Of a stretch of DNA of 64,000 bases, positions 33,694 to 46,352 are shown piece after piece (position 1 is the first letter of the stretch; the number at the start of each line of letters is the position of its first letter). Below the pieces are notes generated by a model. It had not been told where the DNA came from, made no database searches, and was given only the letters and a program-made list of their open reading frames with translations. Origin of the DNA: Gonocerus acuteangulatus (taxonomy: Eukaryota > Arthropoda > Insecta > Hemiptera > Coreidae); the NCBI GenBank assembly GCA_946811695.1, contig OX328123.1, positions 124,917,896 through 124,981,895 of the forward strand, read 5' to 3'. The translations under genes were made by a program, and so were the position numbers.

Positions 33694-34764
33694 TTTCATT
33701 GAATGGGAGTCAAAGAAGGCATGCAAGGTTCGTTTTAGATGCAGGAACTTGTGTTTCTACAAGGGCACTTGAACGCCTGATTTTAGCCAGTATAGTTCGA
33801 CATTGATCGCGAGTGGAGCGCAAGTTTTAAAAGTAATTTTAATAATATGTACTATTTTAAATATGCAAAATTGAAAATTGAACAATTTATTATACTCTCA
33901 AAATAAGAAGGTTTTTCTAATACATAAGTCGCCGATTCTAACTGAATTCTCTAATCCGGCGCCTTCTCTAATCCGACTGTACTCCGGCCCCGACAACGCC
34001 GGATTAGGGCGAGTGTGCTGTGTATGTACGTATAAGTACGTACATAAATTATTTATTTCGCTAAGATAAAAATCCTCCGAGTTAAATTGAGTCCCCCAAA
34101 ACGTAGAACACCAATCCCTATAATAATAATACTAATACAAAATCTTTTCTAAATCTAATATGAACGAATATTGTTCTCAATGAGAGGCGGGAAAACTTCA
34201 GAAGTCAACGCAATTGTTTGCAGTAGTGGTTTTCCCTTACCGAAATAATGACTAAAATTAATTACCATTAGTCGGACATTTTGTTTTCTTCGATACTGGA
34301 AGCGCAATACTGAAATATAAATATTAGCTTCCGCATGAACAAAGAGAGTCCCTATATTAAGGCTGGAGGGGATGTGGTTTGAAGAACGTTCTTCCCCCCG
34401 TGTAAGGTAGGTGATGAAATATTTTACTGGGATTGAGGCCTTCAACCCTCTTTGCAATGGTTGATTTGGGGAGAGGAATCTGGCTAAATGTGTTTGCCTA
34501 GCCTGTTAGGAACGCTCGCCTACAGCAGGCATGCCTACAGAAGGTCTGATGGATCCCTTGCTGAGGGTATATCTACCTTCAGCACGCCGGTATGAGCTAA
34601 TATTGGCTCTTCTCGAATTGCTTAATGGCCTGTCACTTTGACAACTCTTCTCCCCTTTCTCGCTTGTTTTCCCTTAGATGTTTAACAATCAATCAGCTTT
34701 TCTAGATTCAACTACTTTATCAAAGTCGCGGTTAAATAATTTCAAATCACATATAAAAATGAAA
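33694..34764. other. Unassigned stretch
   Basis: A 100-codon minus frame (34155-34457) and two smaller plus frames (33528-33806, partly inside the Tigger end; 33878-34069) show no recognisable domain. Bases 34480-34660 are less AT-rich and contain GCCTACAGCAGGCATGCCTA, a short local inverted repeat. Confidence 0.35.
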
Positions 34765-35711
34765 CGTGATCGTTATTTGTACGTCGTTCAGTATTTTATT
34801 TCTGTAAAACAACAAGAACGCTGAAAATTCATAGAAAAATGCGGTTCGTTAAAAATGTTTAAAAAAAAATCCTGAAGCACTTCAATCTTAAATGTCAAAA
34901 TTATGACATTTGATGGGTTGAGAAGCCAAGGGGTACAAGTGACGTTATAATCATTTTGAGATATTACTGTTAAAAGTTAAATAGTTTTTGTAATCTCCAT
35001 GTTAAGTGTAAGTCTGTATAATGTTTAAATTATTTTTCTACTATGCATCAATTGAAATTACAGTAATATAGTTTAAAAAAAATTGTTAATGTCTATTATC
35101 AATTTATAATTATAACATGGTTGTGTACACAATGGTTGTAAATATGCACGTATCGTGAATAATAAACATTTGAGTAAGTCAAAACAGGTCATTATTGTTG
35201 GAAATTATTAAGATCAAATATTAAAACTGTGTTCAAATACTTCTTTAAATACATGGTCACTTACATAAAAAAACAATTATAATACTGTTGCCCTAAACAG
35301 ATTTAACTTGAAGTAATAGTAAATGATGCAACGACATTCACAACTTGGAAGCCATAAAGTTTGGTGTACAAGAGATACAAGTGTCACTTGTATCTCTTGG
35401 CTTCCAAACAAAACTGCTCATTCTTGAAGTAGTTGATTTTGTTTCCGCTATTTCTCAGCAAATACCAGACATTTACTTATATCCCTTTGTCACCAACATT
35501 TTGTATGTATTAACTATCCAGAACTGCACTTAACTCGATTTTTTTAAAATGTCACTTGTACCCCTTGGCTTCTCACCCTGTCATTTAAGATTGAAGTGCT
35601 TCAGGAATTTTTTAAAACATTTTTAACTAACTGAATTTTTCTATGAATTTTCAGCGTTCTTGTTGCTTTACAGAAATAAAATACTAAACAACGTACAAAC
35701 AACGATCACAC
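34765..35711. mobile_element. Element with ~185-bp terminal inverted repeats
   Basis: The left arm (GTGATCGTTATTTGTACGTC through GCCAAGGGGTACAAGTGAC, 34766-34945) is repeated in inverted orientation at 35546-35711, roughly 85-90 percent matched. The shared run CCTGAAGCACTTCAATCTTA is perfect. The 600-bp core is AT-rich and contains an odd-centre palindrome (CAAGAGATACAAGTG-T-CACTTGTATCTCTTG, 35369-35399) related to the inner edge of the arms. No transposase motif is seen. Such long arms suit fold-back elements, but the class is undetermined and no target duplication is evident. Confidence 0.8.
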
Positions 35712-35812
35712 GCCATTCCTCCCTCCGTCTATAGGGCATAATTCCGCATATGACGTTGATCTCATGACACAATCCGGAAGTGCCGGCTAGAAATTTTCAC
35801 TTTTCAGAAAAC

Positions 35813-35861
<49 letters not shown>

Positions 35862-36475
35862 AAAGCAGAACCTTTTTAATCTTTCTGCTACGGAGTTTGA
35901 AAAACCCAACAATTTTCTGCAGCCCCATGCGGTTCAATTTGCGTGTAATATGAACCGCGAGCGAGATAATCTTGAAGAATAATCGTAAATAAATAAGTGC
36001 TTGTAATATAATTAAACTAAATTTAATAATACAATCATAATTTAACATTTCAAACATGATAGAGTAAGGATAATTCAATAAACAACAATGCTGGTTTTCG
36101 TTTTGGACGTTTCATCATCGATTTTATGATCGCATAGTGATAGTTTTCAAACAATCGTATCGGGTTCGAATACGCCTACTGTTTTTATAATATTGTATCG
36201 CTTTGGTAATTCGATTTTTCTATGGAATTTCGCAGTTTCTCACGATCGATACACCGAATACTGACTCAGCAGAGCAGCTAAATTTCCTTTACATAATGCA
36301 TGACGTTTGCAGTGTTGGTTACAGTGTGTGGAATGGGGACTTTTTCTGCAGAAAATAGTTTTTTTTGACTTTCTACAGAAAATCTTTCTGCAAAAAATAA
36401 TTTTATTGACTTTTTCTGCTGCCACTATTTAAAAAACCTGCGGTCGGTCAGGCCGATCTGTCTGTGGTTATTGTT

Positions 36476-36549
<74 letters not shown>

Positions 36550-36622
36550 ATGTGTGTGTGTGTGAGAGAAATTTCGTACTAGAATATTTCGTCTGAATCG
36601 AAAGTTCATGCGAGTCAGGCTT
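35712..36622 (-). mobile_element. Probable degraded hairpin-family element
   Basis: On the minus strand the 3' end reads CTAGCCGGCACTTCCGGATT, then GTGTCATGAGATCAACGTCA, then a stem-loop resembling CCCTATAGACGGAGGGAGGA. A (TA)n tract (35814-35858) lies where the family always has one. A possible 5' end, AAAAAAGCCTGACTCGCATG, is at about 36600-36622, with a second (TA)n (36480-36540) between. The middle does not align well, so the assignment is partial. Confidence 0.45.
36480..36563. repeat. (TA)n-(TG)n microsatellite
   Basis: About 30 TA units pass directly into TGTGTGTGTATGTGTGTGTG. Confidence 0.95.
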
Positions 36623-38599
36623 TTTTGTGATTCTGTTGCTGATAGTCAATCGTGTACATAATAATAATAATAACATAATATCTTCCGGAAGGTGAGTGTG
36701 ATTATGCCACAGATTTCTATCTTCTATTTCTAGTATTTAATATTTATCACAATAAATCCTCACTACGTTATTAATAAACTTTAACTCCACAGGGCTGAAT
36801 AGAAAACTAGCAGAGAATGAATTACTAAATATATTGGCCTGGGGTTTTGGTGTGACTTATTGTTAAACCAAACCTTCCTGAATTATGCTGGCTCGCTCTT
36901 GTTGACTTCTAGGCCCCTAGCTACTTAGAACAATGGAAGAAGATAAAGTATCCCTTTGTTAGGTCTCTTTGGACATCGTTCCAACCCAGGCTAAGGCATT
37001 TCAAAGAGATGAAATCCGGAAAGGGGCATGGCAGAAGTATATGGTTTCCTCGCCCGAATCATCTGAAAAACTGCCTGGGCAGGTTGTCAGAAAATATATA
37101 AACCGAGAATTTCTTCAATATACAGAACGTCTATTTAACAGCTTAATAGGAGATGAGCGTAATCGTTGTTGTTAGATCATGTCCCTCTTCTAGTGCACGC
37201 TTTTTAGGTTCTTACTATCCCCTTCAAGTATAATATGAGTCATGATTTTCTTATTCTACGGCAATGGTCCACACATGAACACATATTGATCACGCTAAAA
37301 ACCTTGTGTGCGCTACACACCTCCCCTTTTGTCTTGGATAACCGAGTTCGATGTGTGACAGAACTTTAAATTAAGGCCCATATATATTATAATGATTGGG
37401 GAAGACTACACATAACTAGTGGGAAAAATGACTAGTGTATATATTTTTTATTAAAGTTTTAAACGTCTTTCTTCTAAACTGGCTATGAGTGTCTTTTAAA
37501 AGGCCCACTATGGCCATTGTTGCCTACTTGCATAATGTAATTGAAAATCTATGTATAGAAGAAGGTTGCATACAAATATTATATCTGATGAAAATTTTAC
37601 ATGTATAGACAAATACACGCTTTTATATCCTTATATCCTAGCTTGCCCCTTTCAATGTTAGACAAATTATTTATATTTTTGTCATCAGATTTGTAGGTAT
37701 AAGAAATATCAAGTTTCTCGGACACAAATGTTTCACAGAGAGGACCATCAATTTACATTAATATCGAAGTTCATTGAAGGTTGTACAGTCCATAAATATG
37801 TGTTTAATGGTAAGATTGTTAACAAACTTTGCATTCAGGGCTCGCTTCCCGTTTCTATAAGTAAACATGTCAATATTAATACAAGTTTTATTTACACATT
37901 GCGGTGTAATTATTACAAGTAAGGTCTGGTGGATTGTAAATCGTTAACCATGAATGTCATTTCACAGTGACTTGTTAGAAACACTGGCCAAATACCTCCA
38001 CTGCATATTCTATCATATCATCCATTGAGTATAATGAATAGATTCGTGACCAGTTTTATATCTTACGACTGTGCGTTTATGTAATTAAGGGAAAAAAACT
38101 TGTGACTAAAAAATTTATAATACCGGAGTGTACATTCAATGACCTTAGGAAATTAGATTATTAACTAAATATTTGTAATATTTTCTAGTGTAGCGAAAGT
38201 TAAATTAATACAATCCTTAAATTTCTCCGGTCCTAGGAATTTCTAGGTTTTTGTCGAGTTCTTAAAAGTTAAAATTTCTCTTAGCGCTGGGAATGAAATG
38301 AAAGAGAGACTTCCTTTCCTCCACAAAAAATTGCTCGCCGAATACTTATCTTCTTCTTAATGGAGTTTTCGCGGCATGTTCCGCCCACCGCGCAAATCGA
38401 ACTCTCGCATCAATCCCGTTTGTAAATTAGATTGCTCTCTCTTTTACGGCAAGCTCAATTTCCAAAGTGTATCCTGGGTTTTATGGTTCGTTCTTCTTTT
38501 GGGCTCATTACACATAAATACATTATGCTTTTTGAAGTTTTTCTTCATTACTTAAATCCAGACTCAATTACTCTTTAAAATCAAAATATTAGACGTCCT
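36623..38599. other. Unassigned stretch
   Basis: The 68-codon plus frame at 36969-37175 is rich in charged residues and less repetitive than most here (EIRKGAWQKYMVSSPESSEK), but I recognise no family and no splice context. Bases 38290-38470 (GCGGCATGTTCCGCCCACCG and neighbours) are relatively GC-rich and match nothing else in the window, so they may be single-copy. Otherwise AT-rich with no gene. Confidence 0.35.
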
Positions 38600-38860
38600 C
38601 AATGCCTAGTGTATAAAGAGTGGAAACAGGAATGTACCGCAGATGGCGTGGTCTGCACTATTCTCCGGCCGCCTGCGGTACACATTAATAACTTATTTAA
38701 AGACTGGGTGTCCCTAGCGGGCCTGGGACTCCAAATCCAACCCTTGAACGGCAACAGTAGAAGATAAAATCTTTATTGTGCGCCCAATTTTTAAACTCAG
38801 GTCCTCCAGAACATTAGTCGAGTGCTCCATCGCCGAGTTAACCCCCTCACTTTCAACTAT
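38600..38860 (-). mobile_element. Degraded tRNA-derived SINE (T-tailed family)
   Basis: The minus strand has GTTAACTCGGCGATGGAGCA at the head, CCTGAGTTTAAAAATTGGGC around the B box, the ATCTTCTACTGTTGCCGTTC body and GGCGGCCGGAGAATAGTGCA near the 3' end. These are the landmarks of the copy at 5574-5849, with many substitutions. Confidence 0.6.
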
Positions 38861-39098
38861 TAAAAGAATTATTTCACAGTCAATTTAAATAGTTTTCATG
38901 TTATTTCTCTCCTCAAAATAAAGATAGAAAAGGGTGTCTACTACTTTTGTGAAAGCCAATTTCATGACTTCCAATGCAAATTTCATGCCCATTAAAAACA
39001 AAAAGCCTTAACTTACAGCTTAAAATTGCTTGTAACTTTACACAGATTACCGTGATATCTATAAACATACATTTTTACATATATTTAAAACAATTAAT

Positions 39099-39103
39099 AT
39101 AAC

Positions 39104-39183
<80 letters not shown>

Positions 39184-39234
39184 ATTTTAAAACGGCACTA
39201 ATAGCCAAGATTTGCCGATGCACCGTAAAAAAAA

Positions 39235-39268
<34 letters not shown>

Positions 39269-39275
39269 TTGAAAA
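39099..39275 (+). repeat. Microsatellites around a SINE tail
   Basis: (TA)n at 39099-39149, (GA)n at 39149-39181, then ACGGCACTAATAGCCAAGAT, TTGCCGATGCACCGT and 24 or more A. This is the self-complementary SINE tail in plus orientation, without its head. A last (TA)n ends the block. Confidence 0.8.
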
Positions 39276-40065
39276 TTAATTTTAAAAGTGAAGAAACAAT
39301 AATAGTAAACATTTTATAATGAAGATGGAATTAGCAGCCTCAAAAATATTGGTGGTAGATGAATGAAAAATGTCTAAAAATATTACTAACTAAATAGTTA
39401 ATGTCACTTACATAATTTAATAAATCAAGGTTTACACAATTTCAATATTTAAGTCTGCATGAAAAATTCTGAATATGAATGAAGTAAAAAATATGAAAAA
39501 TAAAAATATATCTGAATAGTAGATCTTCAAAGCAACTTTTTCGCAAGTATGGACGATCAAAACTGTAAAACTGAAATTTCGTGATATGGTTTCAAAATTC
39601 ATGACTTTTTCGTGATTTTATTATCTTACATTGTATTATCTCACATTATTTTTGTACGTAAGATTTTTATGATTGTTTCCCGTATTGTTCCATAACATTT
39701 TATAACTGAAAACGATCGAAACATCCCTCATAATCGTCGTTATACTGAACACTAACGTCCCTGTTTAATTCAGACTTTTACAAATTAATTAAAACAGGTA
39801 TAGTCTTCTAATGAATATTGAACTTGTATTTATGACTATCGATGAGCAACAAAATATAATAATCAACAATATTGCCAGACCAGAACATGCAAAGTATTAC
39901 TTACGAAAATATGCAAACAATAAAGGGTGGTATTGAATAGATCTTGGGTCTTTGAGTAAAGAAGAGATAGGCAGATCATGAGTGAAGAAGTGTTATTATG
40001 CTGATTACGAATAGGTCCCTCACGACTGAAGCACATAAATCGTGTGAGACAGGACATGCCGAAAT
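39276..40065. other. Unassigned AT-rich stretch
   Basis: No gene. A minus frame at 39863-40057 lacks motifs and abuts the LINE tail. Confidence 0.4.
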
Positions 40066-40660
40066 ATTTTTTTTTTTTTTTTTTTTTATAAGTGATTCGC
40101 TACTTCGGCGATTTCAATCCTTCAATCTGGTGCCTGTATGGTCTAATGGACTCGTATTAAAATAAATATTTGATTCAATTATTTACATAAACAGAGGTTT
40201 GGAAATGTCTGTTATATGCCTGGAAGCCTCCGGCTATGCAGCAGATATATTGTGTTTATGTACTCGCTGCTGTCCCTCAACAATTTGTTCATGTCATGTG
40301 GGATATTTAGGAGTTATCTTCTTCACTCCGTAACAAGATTTTTTAACAGTATTGCAGGTTTAAATAATTTATTATATTCTGTTTAGTTGCATTGGTCAAG
40401 TCTTGTTTGATAAATCGGTTAAGCTCGTGTTATCGTATAGCAAGTTTTGCTTATGAATCCGCTTCCCAAATCTTCATGGTCTGGCAGCGAGTACATTGTA
40501 AAGTGGATAGTGGGCATAATAATATAGTTGTTTATTCCCCATAAACAAACATCCTAATCCTAATCCTACATTGTAATGAGCTTGGACGCTGGGTGCGAGG
40601 AGTATCTTTTTGCTAGTGCCTGTAGTGTGCTTAATGAGTCAGTGCATAGGTCTCTTCTGT
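40066..40660 (-). pseudogene. 5'-truncated Jockey-like LINE with A tail
   Basis: The minus strand ends in about 23 A (40066-40088) preceded by GAATCACTTATAAAAAA. The 3' UTR (GGAGGCTTCCAGGCATATAA, CCATTAGACCATACAGGCAC) is shared with the copy ending at 58396. ORF2 debris follows upstream, including TDSLSTLQAL and SSHPASKLIT at 40569-40646, which carries the RNase H TDS aspartate motif. The element is truncated near 40690, a few bases from the 22-bp satellite. Confidence 0.85.
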
Positions 40661-40695
40661 AAGCCGAAATATGAATAGTGTGATATTCAATTAGG

Positions 40696-43673
40696 TACGT
40701 TTACAGCAACATACTAGTATATTGAAAGCAACATACCAGTATATTGACAGCAACATACTAGTATACTGACAGCAACGTACGAGTATATTGACAGCAACAT
40801 ACGAGTATATTGACAGCAACGTACGAGTATATTGACATCAACATACGAGAATATTGACAGAAACGTACGAGTATACTGACAACAACATACGAGTATATTG
40901 ACAGCAACATACGAGTATATTGACAGCAACATACGAGTATATTGACAGCAACGTACGAGTATATTGACAGCAACGTACAGGTATATTGACATCAACATAC
41001 GAGTATATTGACAGCAACGTACGAGTATATTGACAGTAACGTACAAGTATATTGACAGCAACATACCAGTATATTGACAGCAACGTACGAGTATATTGAC
41101 ATCACCATCGAGTATACTGACATCACCATCGAGTATACTGACATCAACATACTAGTATACTGACAGCAACATACGAGTATACTGACATCAACATACGAGT
41201 ATATTGACATCAACATACGAGAATATTGACATCAACATACGAGTATATTGACTTCAACATACGAGTATATTGACAGCAACATACGAGTATATTGACAGAA
41301 ACATACGAGTATATTGACAGCAACGTACGAGTATATTGACAGCAACATACGAGTACATTGACAGCAACATACGAGTATATTGACAGCAACATACGAGTAT
41401 ATTGACAGCAACGTACGAGTATATTGACAGCAACATACGAGTATATTGACAGCAACGTACGAGTATATTGACAGTAACGTACAAGTATATTGACAGCAAC
41501 GTACGAGTATATTGACATCACCATCAAGTATACTGACATCAACATACGAGTATACTGACATCAACATACGAGTATACTGACATCAACATACGAGTATATT
41601 GACATCAACATACGAGTATATTGACAGTAACGTACAAGTATATTGACAGCAACGTACGAGTATATTGACATCACCATCGAGTATACTGACATCAACATAC
41701 GAGTATACTGACAGCAACATACGAGTATACTGACATCAACATACGAGTATATTGACATCAACATACGAGTATATTGACATCAACATACGAGTATATTGAC
41801 ATCAACATACGAGTATATTGACATCAACATACGAGTATATTGACTTCAACATACGAGTATATTGACAGCAACATACGAGTATATTGACAGCAGCATACGA
41901 GTATATTGAGAGCAACGTACGAGTATATTGACAGCAACGTACAAGTATATTGACATCAACATACGAGTATATTGACAGCAACGTACGAGTATATTGACAT
42001 CACAATCGAGTATATTGGCATCAACATACGAGTATATTGACAGCAACATACGAGTATATTGACATCAACATACGAGTATATTGACAGCAACATACGAGTA
42101 TACTGACAGCAACATACGAGTATACTGACAGCAACATACGAGTATATTGACAGCAACATACGAGTATATTGACAGCAACGTACGAGTATAATGACAGCAA
42201 CATACGAGTATATTGACAGCAACGTACGAGTATATTGACATCAACATACGAGTATATTGACATCAACATACGAGTATATTGACATCAAAATACGAGTATA
42301 TTGACAGCAACATACGAGTATATTGACATCAACATACGAGTATATTGACAGCAACATACGAGTATATTGACATCAACCTACGAGTATATTGACAGCAACA
42401 TACGAGCATATTGACATCAACATACGAGTATATTGACATCAACATACGAGTATATTGACAGCAACGTACGAGTATATTGACATCACCATCGAGTATACTG
42501 ACATCAACATACGAGTATACTGACAGCAACATACGAGTATACTGACATCAACATACGAGTATATTGACATCAACATACGAGTATATTGACATCAACATAC
42601 GAGTATATTGACATCAACATACGAGTATATTGACATCAACATACGAGTATATTGACTTCAACATACGAGTATATTGACAGCAACATACGAGTATATTGAC
42701 AGCAGCATACGAGTATATTGAGAGCAACGTACGAGTATATTGACAGCAACGTACAAGTATATTGACATCAACATACGAGTATATTGACAGCAACGTACGA
42801 GTATATTGACATCACAATCGAGTATATTGGCATCAACATACGAGTATATTGACAGCAACATACGAGTATATTGACATCAACATACGAGTATATTGACAGC
42901 AACATACGAGTATACTGACAGCAACATACGAGTATACTGACAGCAACATACGAGTATATTGACAGCAACATACGAGTATATTGACAGCAACGTACGAGTA
43001 TAATGACAGCAACATACGAGTATATTGACAGCAACGTACGAGTATATTGACATCAACATACGAGTATATTGACATCAACATACGAGTATATTGACATCAA
43101 AATACGAGTATATTGACAGCAACATACGAGTATATTGACATCAACATACGAGTATATTGACAGCAACATACGAGTATATTGACATCAACCTACGAGTATA
43201 TTGACAGCAACATACGAGCATATTGACATCAACATACGAGTATATTGACATCAACATACGAGTATATTGACAGCAACATACGAGTATATTGACATCAACA
43301 TACGAGTATATTGACAGCAACATACGAGTATATTGACATCAACATACGAGTATATTGACAGCAACATACGAGTATATTGACATCGACATACGAGTATATT
43401 GACAGCAACATACGAGTATATTGACATCAACATACGAGTATATTGACAGCAACATACGAGTATATTGACAGCAACATATGAGTATATTGACATCAACATA
43501 CGAGTATATTGACATCAACATACGAGTATATTGACAGCAACATACGAGTATATTGACATCAACATACGAGTATATTGACATCAACATACGAGTATATTGA
43601 CAGCAACATACGAGTATATTGACATCAACATACGAGTATATTGACATCAACATACGAGTATATTGACATCAAC
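40696..43673. repeat. 22-bp minisatellite/satellite array, ~135 units
   Basis: The unit is TATTGACAGCAACATACGAG plus TA. Two main monomer classes differ at one base (GACAGCAAC and GACATCAAC), with a further A/G site (CATACG/CGTACG). A shortened 20-bp form (GACATCACCATCGAGTATAC) recurs at 41099, 41119, 41672, 42483 and elsewhere. Since 22 is not a multiple of 3, all minus-strand frames give the same 22-residue periodic peptide. The GACATC class puts a TGA into it, so the many open frames are artefacts. From about 43250 to 43480 the two classes largely alternate (44-bp dimer). Confidence 0.98.
41638..43282. repeat. 812-bp higher-order duplication within the satellite
   Basis: Segment 41638-42470 is repeated at 42450-43282 with a constant offset of 812 bp, including every rare variant I checked. 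Examples are GACATCACAATCGAGTATAT at about 41996 and 42808, AGCAGCATACG at 41889 and 42701, and TATAATGACAGC at 42187 and 42999. The copies look identical, implying a recent unequal exchange. Confidence 0.95.
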
Positions 43674-44931
43674 ATCGCTACCATTTTTGTTTATATATTT
43701 ATAAATTAATGAACCGCACTGATATACAGCTGTCTACATATTTGAATAAATCTAAAAACACTGCATAGATATACTTGAACGTTTTAATTTTCCGTTATTT
43801 ATTTTTTCAGCAATTGCCCTGATCAATTATAAGATATGTATAAATAGTTGTGTAATTTAAATACCTACGTCTGGATGTATTTATTTATTTCAATTTTAAC
43901 GTCCATAATAAATAACTCAGAATTTTAGGACGGGTTATCTATAGGTTACCACCCTTTTCTAGCCAGGATAGGGCTGATGCCTTTTCTTACGTCTGGATGT
44001 AGTAACTAATGATACAGATAAAATAAAATATAAATATTAGTTCTGCAAATAATAATGAGTAAATCTAAAACAGATGTGGAAACTCATATCTCGACAACTA
44101 GTTTACTCAGAATAACCGACAATTGCACATTACTGTTATTGCACTCACGGTGTGCAGGCCGATTTATAGCGTCGGAAAACAATTTCACATACGGTGTGCA
44201 ATCTTTCTCGAATGGGTTAAGCAAAGCAACGTCTGTCGTAGCCAGGATCCGATTATGTGACCTTCCATGTGCTGTGGGAATGATAAAAGGGTGGCAACAT
44301 GTATAATGCTCGGCGTTTAGTTGATACACAGGGGGAAAAAATCATTGATTGAAATATTCAATTTTGGAGATCTATTTCGAATCAACTCAAATGATCCATA
44401 GTTTTACTGAATATGCGGCTCTTTCAGGACATGTATCATAGATAATCTTGATTGTAAAAAAATTAATTCATTAATTTAATATAAATTTGTAATTAATTGA
44501 AGCAATCTTTAAATCATTTGAGATAGGAATATCATATTGTAAATATAATACGAACACGAGAATGGAATTAATGATAAATGAGAGGAATTAAGAGGAAAAA
44601 AATAAAAGAAGAAGGTCCAGAAAAGCTTTGTCAGTGAAACTTTTCTAAAGCCTTTTATAAATTTAAGCAGTCAGAATAGTAATTACACTCCCTTTTAGTC
44701 GAGGTTTACAACAGTGAAACTCCCAGAGGGGTCGAGAAGGAGACGGTTGTGTCTTAAATACCCACACAGAAAGCCCAGTTATAGCCGTTGTCCTAGTTAG
44801 GACATTATTAAATTGTTATATCATAGCCTTGGCATCTTACTTCTCACGTTTTTTTCTTTTATTAAACCACGATTTTTTTCCCTAATTTCTGAAAGGAAAA
44901 AACCTAATGTACCACAAATAAATAGTAGAGT
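43674..44931. other. Unassigned stretch with a SINE body remnant
   Basis: A minus-strand fragment at 43875-43995 (AGGACGGGTTATCTATAGGT, TACCACCCTTTTCTAGCCAG on the plus strand) is the 3' body of the SINE at 8893. Opposite overlapping frames at 44055-44329 are less AT-rich but carry no recognisable domain; one of the two at most could be real. Confidence 0.4.
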
Positions 44932-45102
44932 CTCTTGGTAGTTTGGTGGGTAGCACACTGTATTCTCATACTAAAGGCCTGGGTTCAAGTCCCGCTTAAG
45001 GCAAGTTGACTTTTTACGCGATGATATAAATGTTTAGCAAGGGTCCCCCCTCGCGAGATAGCCCGATGTTAATGTCCAAGAGGTCGAAGTGTCGTAAAAA
45101 AA
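44932..45102 (+). mobile_element. tRNA-derived SINE with GTCGTAAAA tail
   Basis: The head TTGGTAGTTTGGTGGGTAGC has an A-box-like TGGTAGTTTGGTGGG, and a perfect B box, GGGTTCAAGTCCC, lies at 44981-44993. The tail GATAGCCCGATGTTAATGTC, then CAAGAGGTCGAAGTGTCGTA and A7, is a variant of the GGCGCTAATGACC...GCGCCGTAAAA tail. The head differs from the SINE at 5976-6208 although the tails are related. Confidence 0.8.
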
Positions 45103-46352
45103 CACAGATCAATACCATTCGGGAATAGGGGATTAGGGATCTCTGTGCCATTTTACAATTTTTGACTGCAAAGTAATAAATATTCTTGTGCCAATGTCCT
45201 GCTACTACCAACAACTAGCTACAACCAACAAGAGTAGCACATAGATCGACATAAGCAGGGCATTGGCGCAGGAATATAGACTACTTTTCCGTCAAAAAAT
45301 AAAAAAAAATGTAAAATGGCTCTTAGATCCCTCAGCAATTCAACTCTTCATTTCTTTATGAAAGAAACGTTGCATTGAATAGAGAAGATATTATAGTAGA
45401 TGATTACTGACATTGAGGAATAGGGACACGTCCATTTTAAGCAAAACGTCAACATTGAATTAAATTCTATATTATAAATAAATATTTAGGGAATGATTTG
45501 ACAACAATTTGTTTGAAGAATTACCCTTCGAAACGACCAGATATCATAATTCTAATTATTTCAGGAACCAAAGAAATTTTAGTCAATATAAGGTCATGAT
45601 GATTTGTACGCGAAACAAAATTTCCTCCATCCTGAGAAATGGCATAACGAACTTTGAGTGAAACTCCTAAAGACTCAAGTCCACAGATCATCCAAGTTTG
45701 GATGCCTGGATGTTGCGGGAGAACTTGGAAGGAAGGGTGTATCCAATATGGTGGAGGATGCTTGGCTCAGATACAAGGAGGCACAAACTCCTCAACCGTG
45801 CTTCACTTTAAATTACTTAACTGTCTCCACGGGAGGGGTAAGTAGGGGCTTATCATGTTTACACCAAGGCCTTAGCTCGAATGGGCTTCTCTCAAACTTT
45901 CAAACTTTAAGCTCCTCCCGTGCTCTTTCATAACCTACCGAACGCCATTATTGAACGGGAATTTTAAAACAAAACTTAATATACAGTTTTAAAAAATTTT
46001 TACGAAACTAATAAATTTCTTATGATAATGCCTTCATTTATTAATTTAATGGTTTCCACTTTTTCATGGAGTATTTTATGTGGCAGAAAGTCACATTTCA
46101 TTAAATACACATTATTCTGTAGTAATCCTTATTTTTCTCTACATTTTTCACGTCCCTTTGATACCTCTTGGAGCACTTAAAACACAAATCATTAGTCTCA
46201 AAGATCAAACGGTCTTTATGAAACGGCGAAAATGAGACGTGAAACATGTAGAGTAAAATAAACAAATAAAAGAATGATAAGGCCCCGTTTTCCCTTTCTC
46301 TTTGTTAAGTGAATAAGGATGAGAGAAAAGGTTGGCTGTCCATCTCTAGAGA
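45103..46352. other. Unassigned stretch
   Basis: Two overlapping plus frames at 45654-45933 (91 residues in the longer, containing CLDVAGELGRKGVSNMVEDA) have balanced composition but no family I recognise. An intronless fragment of a decayed gene is possible. Nothing else seen. Confidence 0.3.

Noticed and set aside
40550..40568. Telomere-like repeat CCTAATCCTAATCCTA
   Set aside because: Only about 2.5 units of a 6-base word that is not the TTAGG arthropod telomere repeat.
40714..43653. Many overlapping minus-strand open frames of 60-116 codons
   Set aside because: They are readings of the 22-bp satellite in all frames. The GACATC monomers create TGA stops, and there is no codon-level constraint.
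40696..43673. CRISPR-like regular repeat
   Set aside because: The repeats are head-to-tail with no unique spacers, in a eukaryotic context.
44932..45005. Functional tRNA gene
   Set aside because: The B box is perfect, but the cloverleaf cannot be completed and a SINE tail follows.
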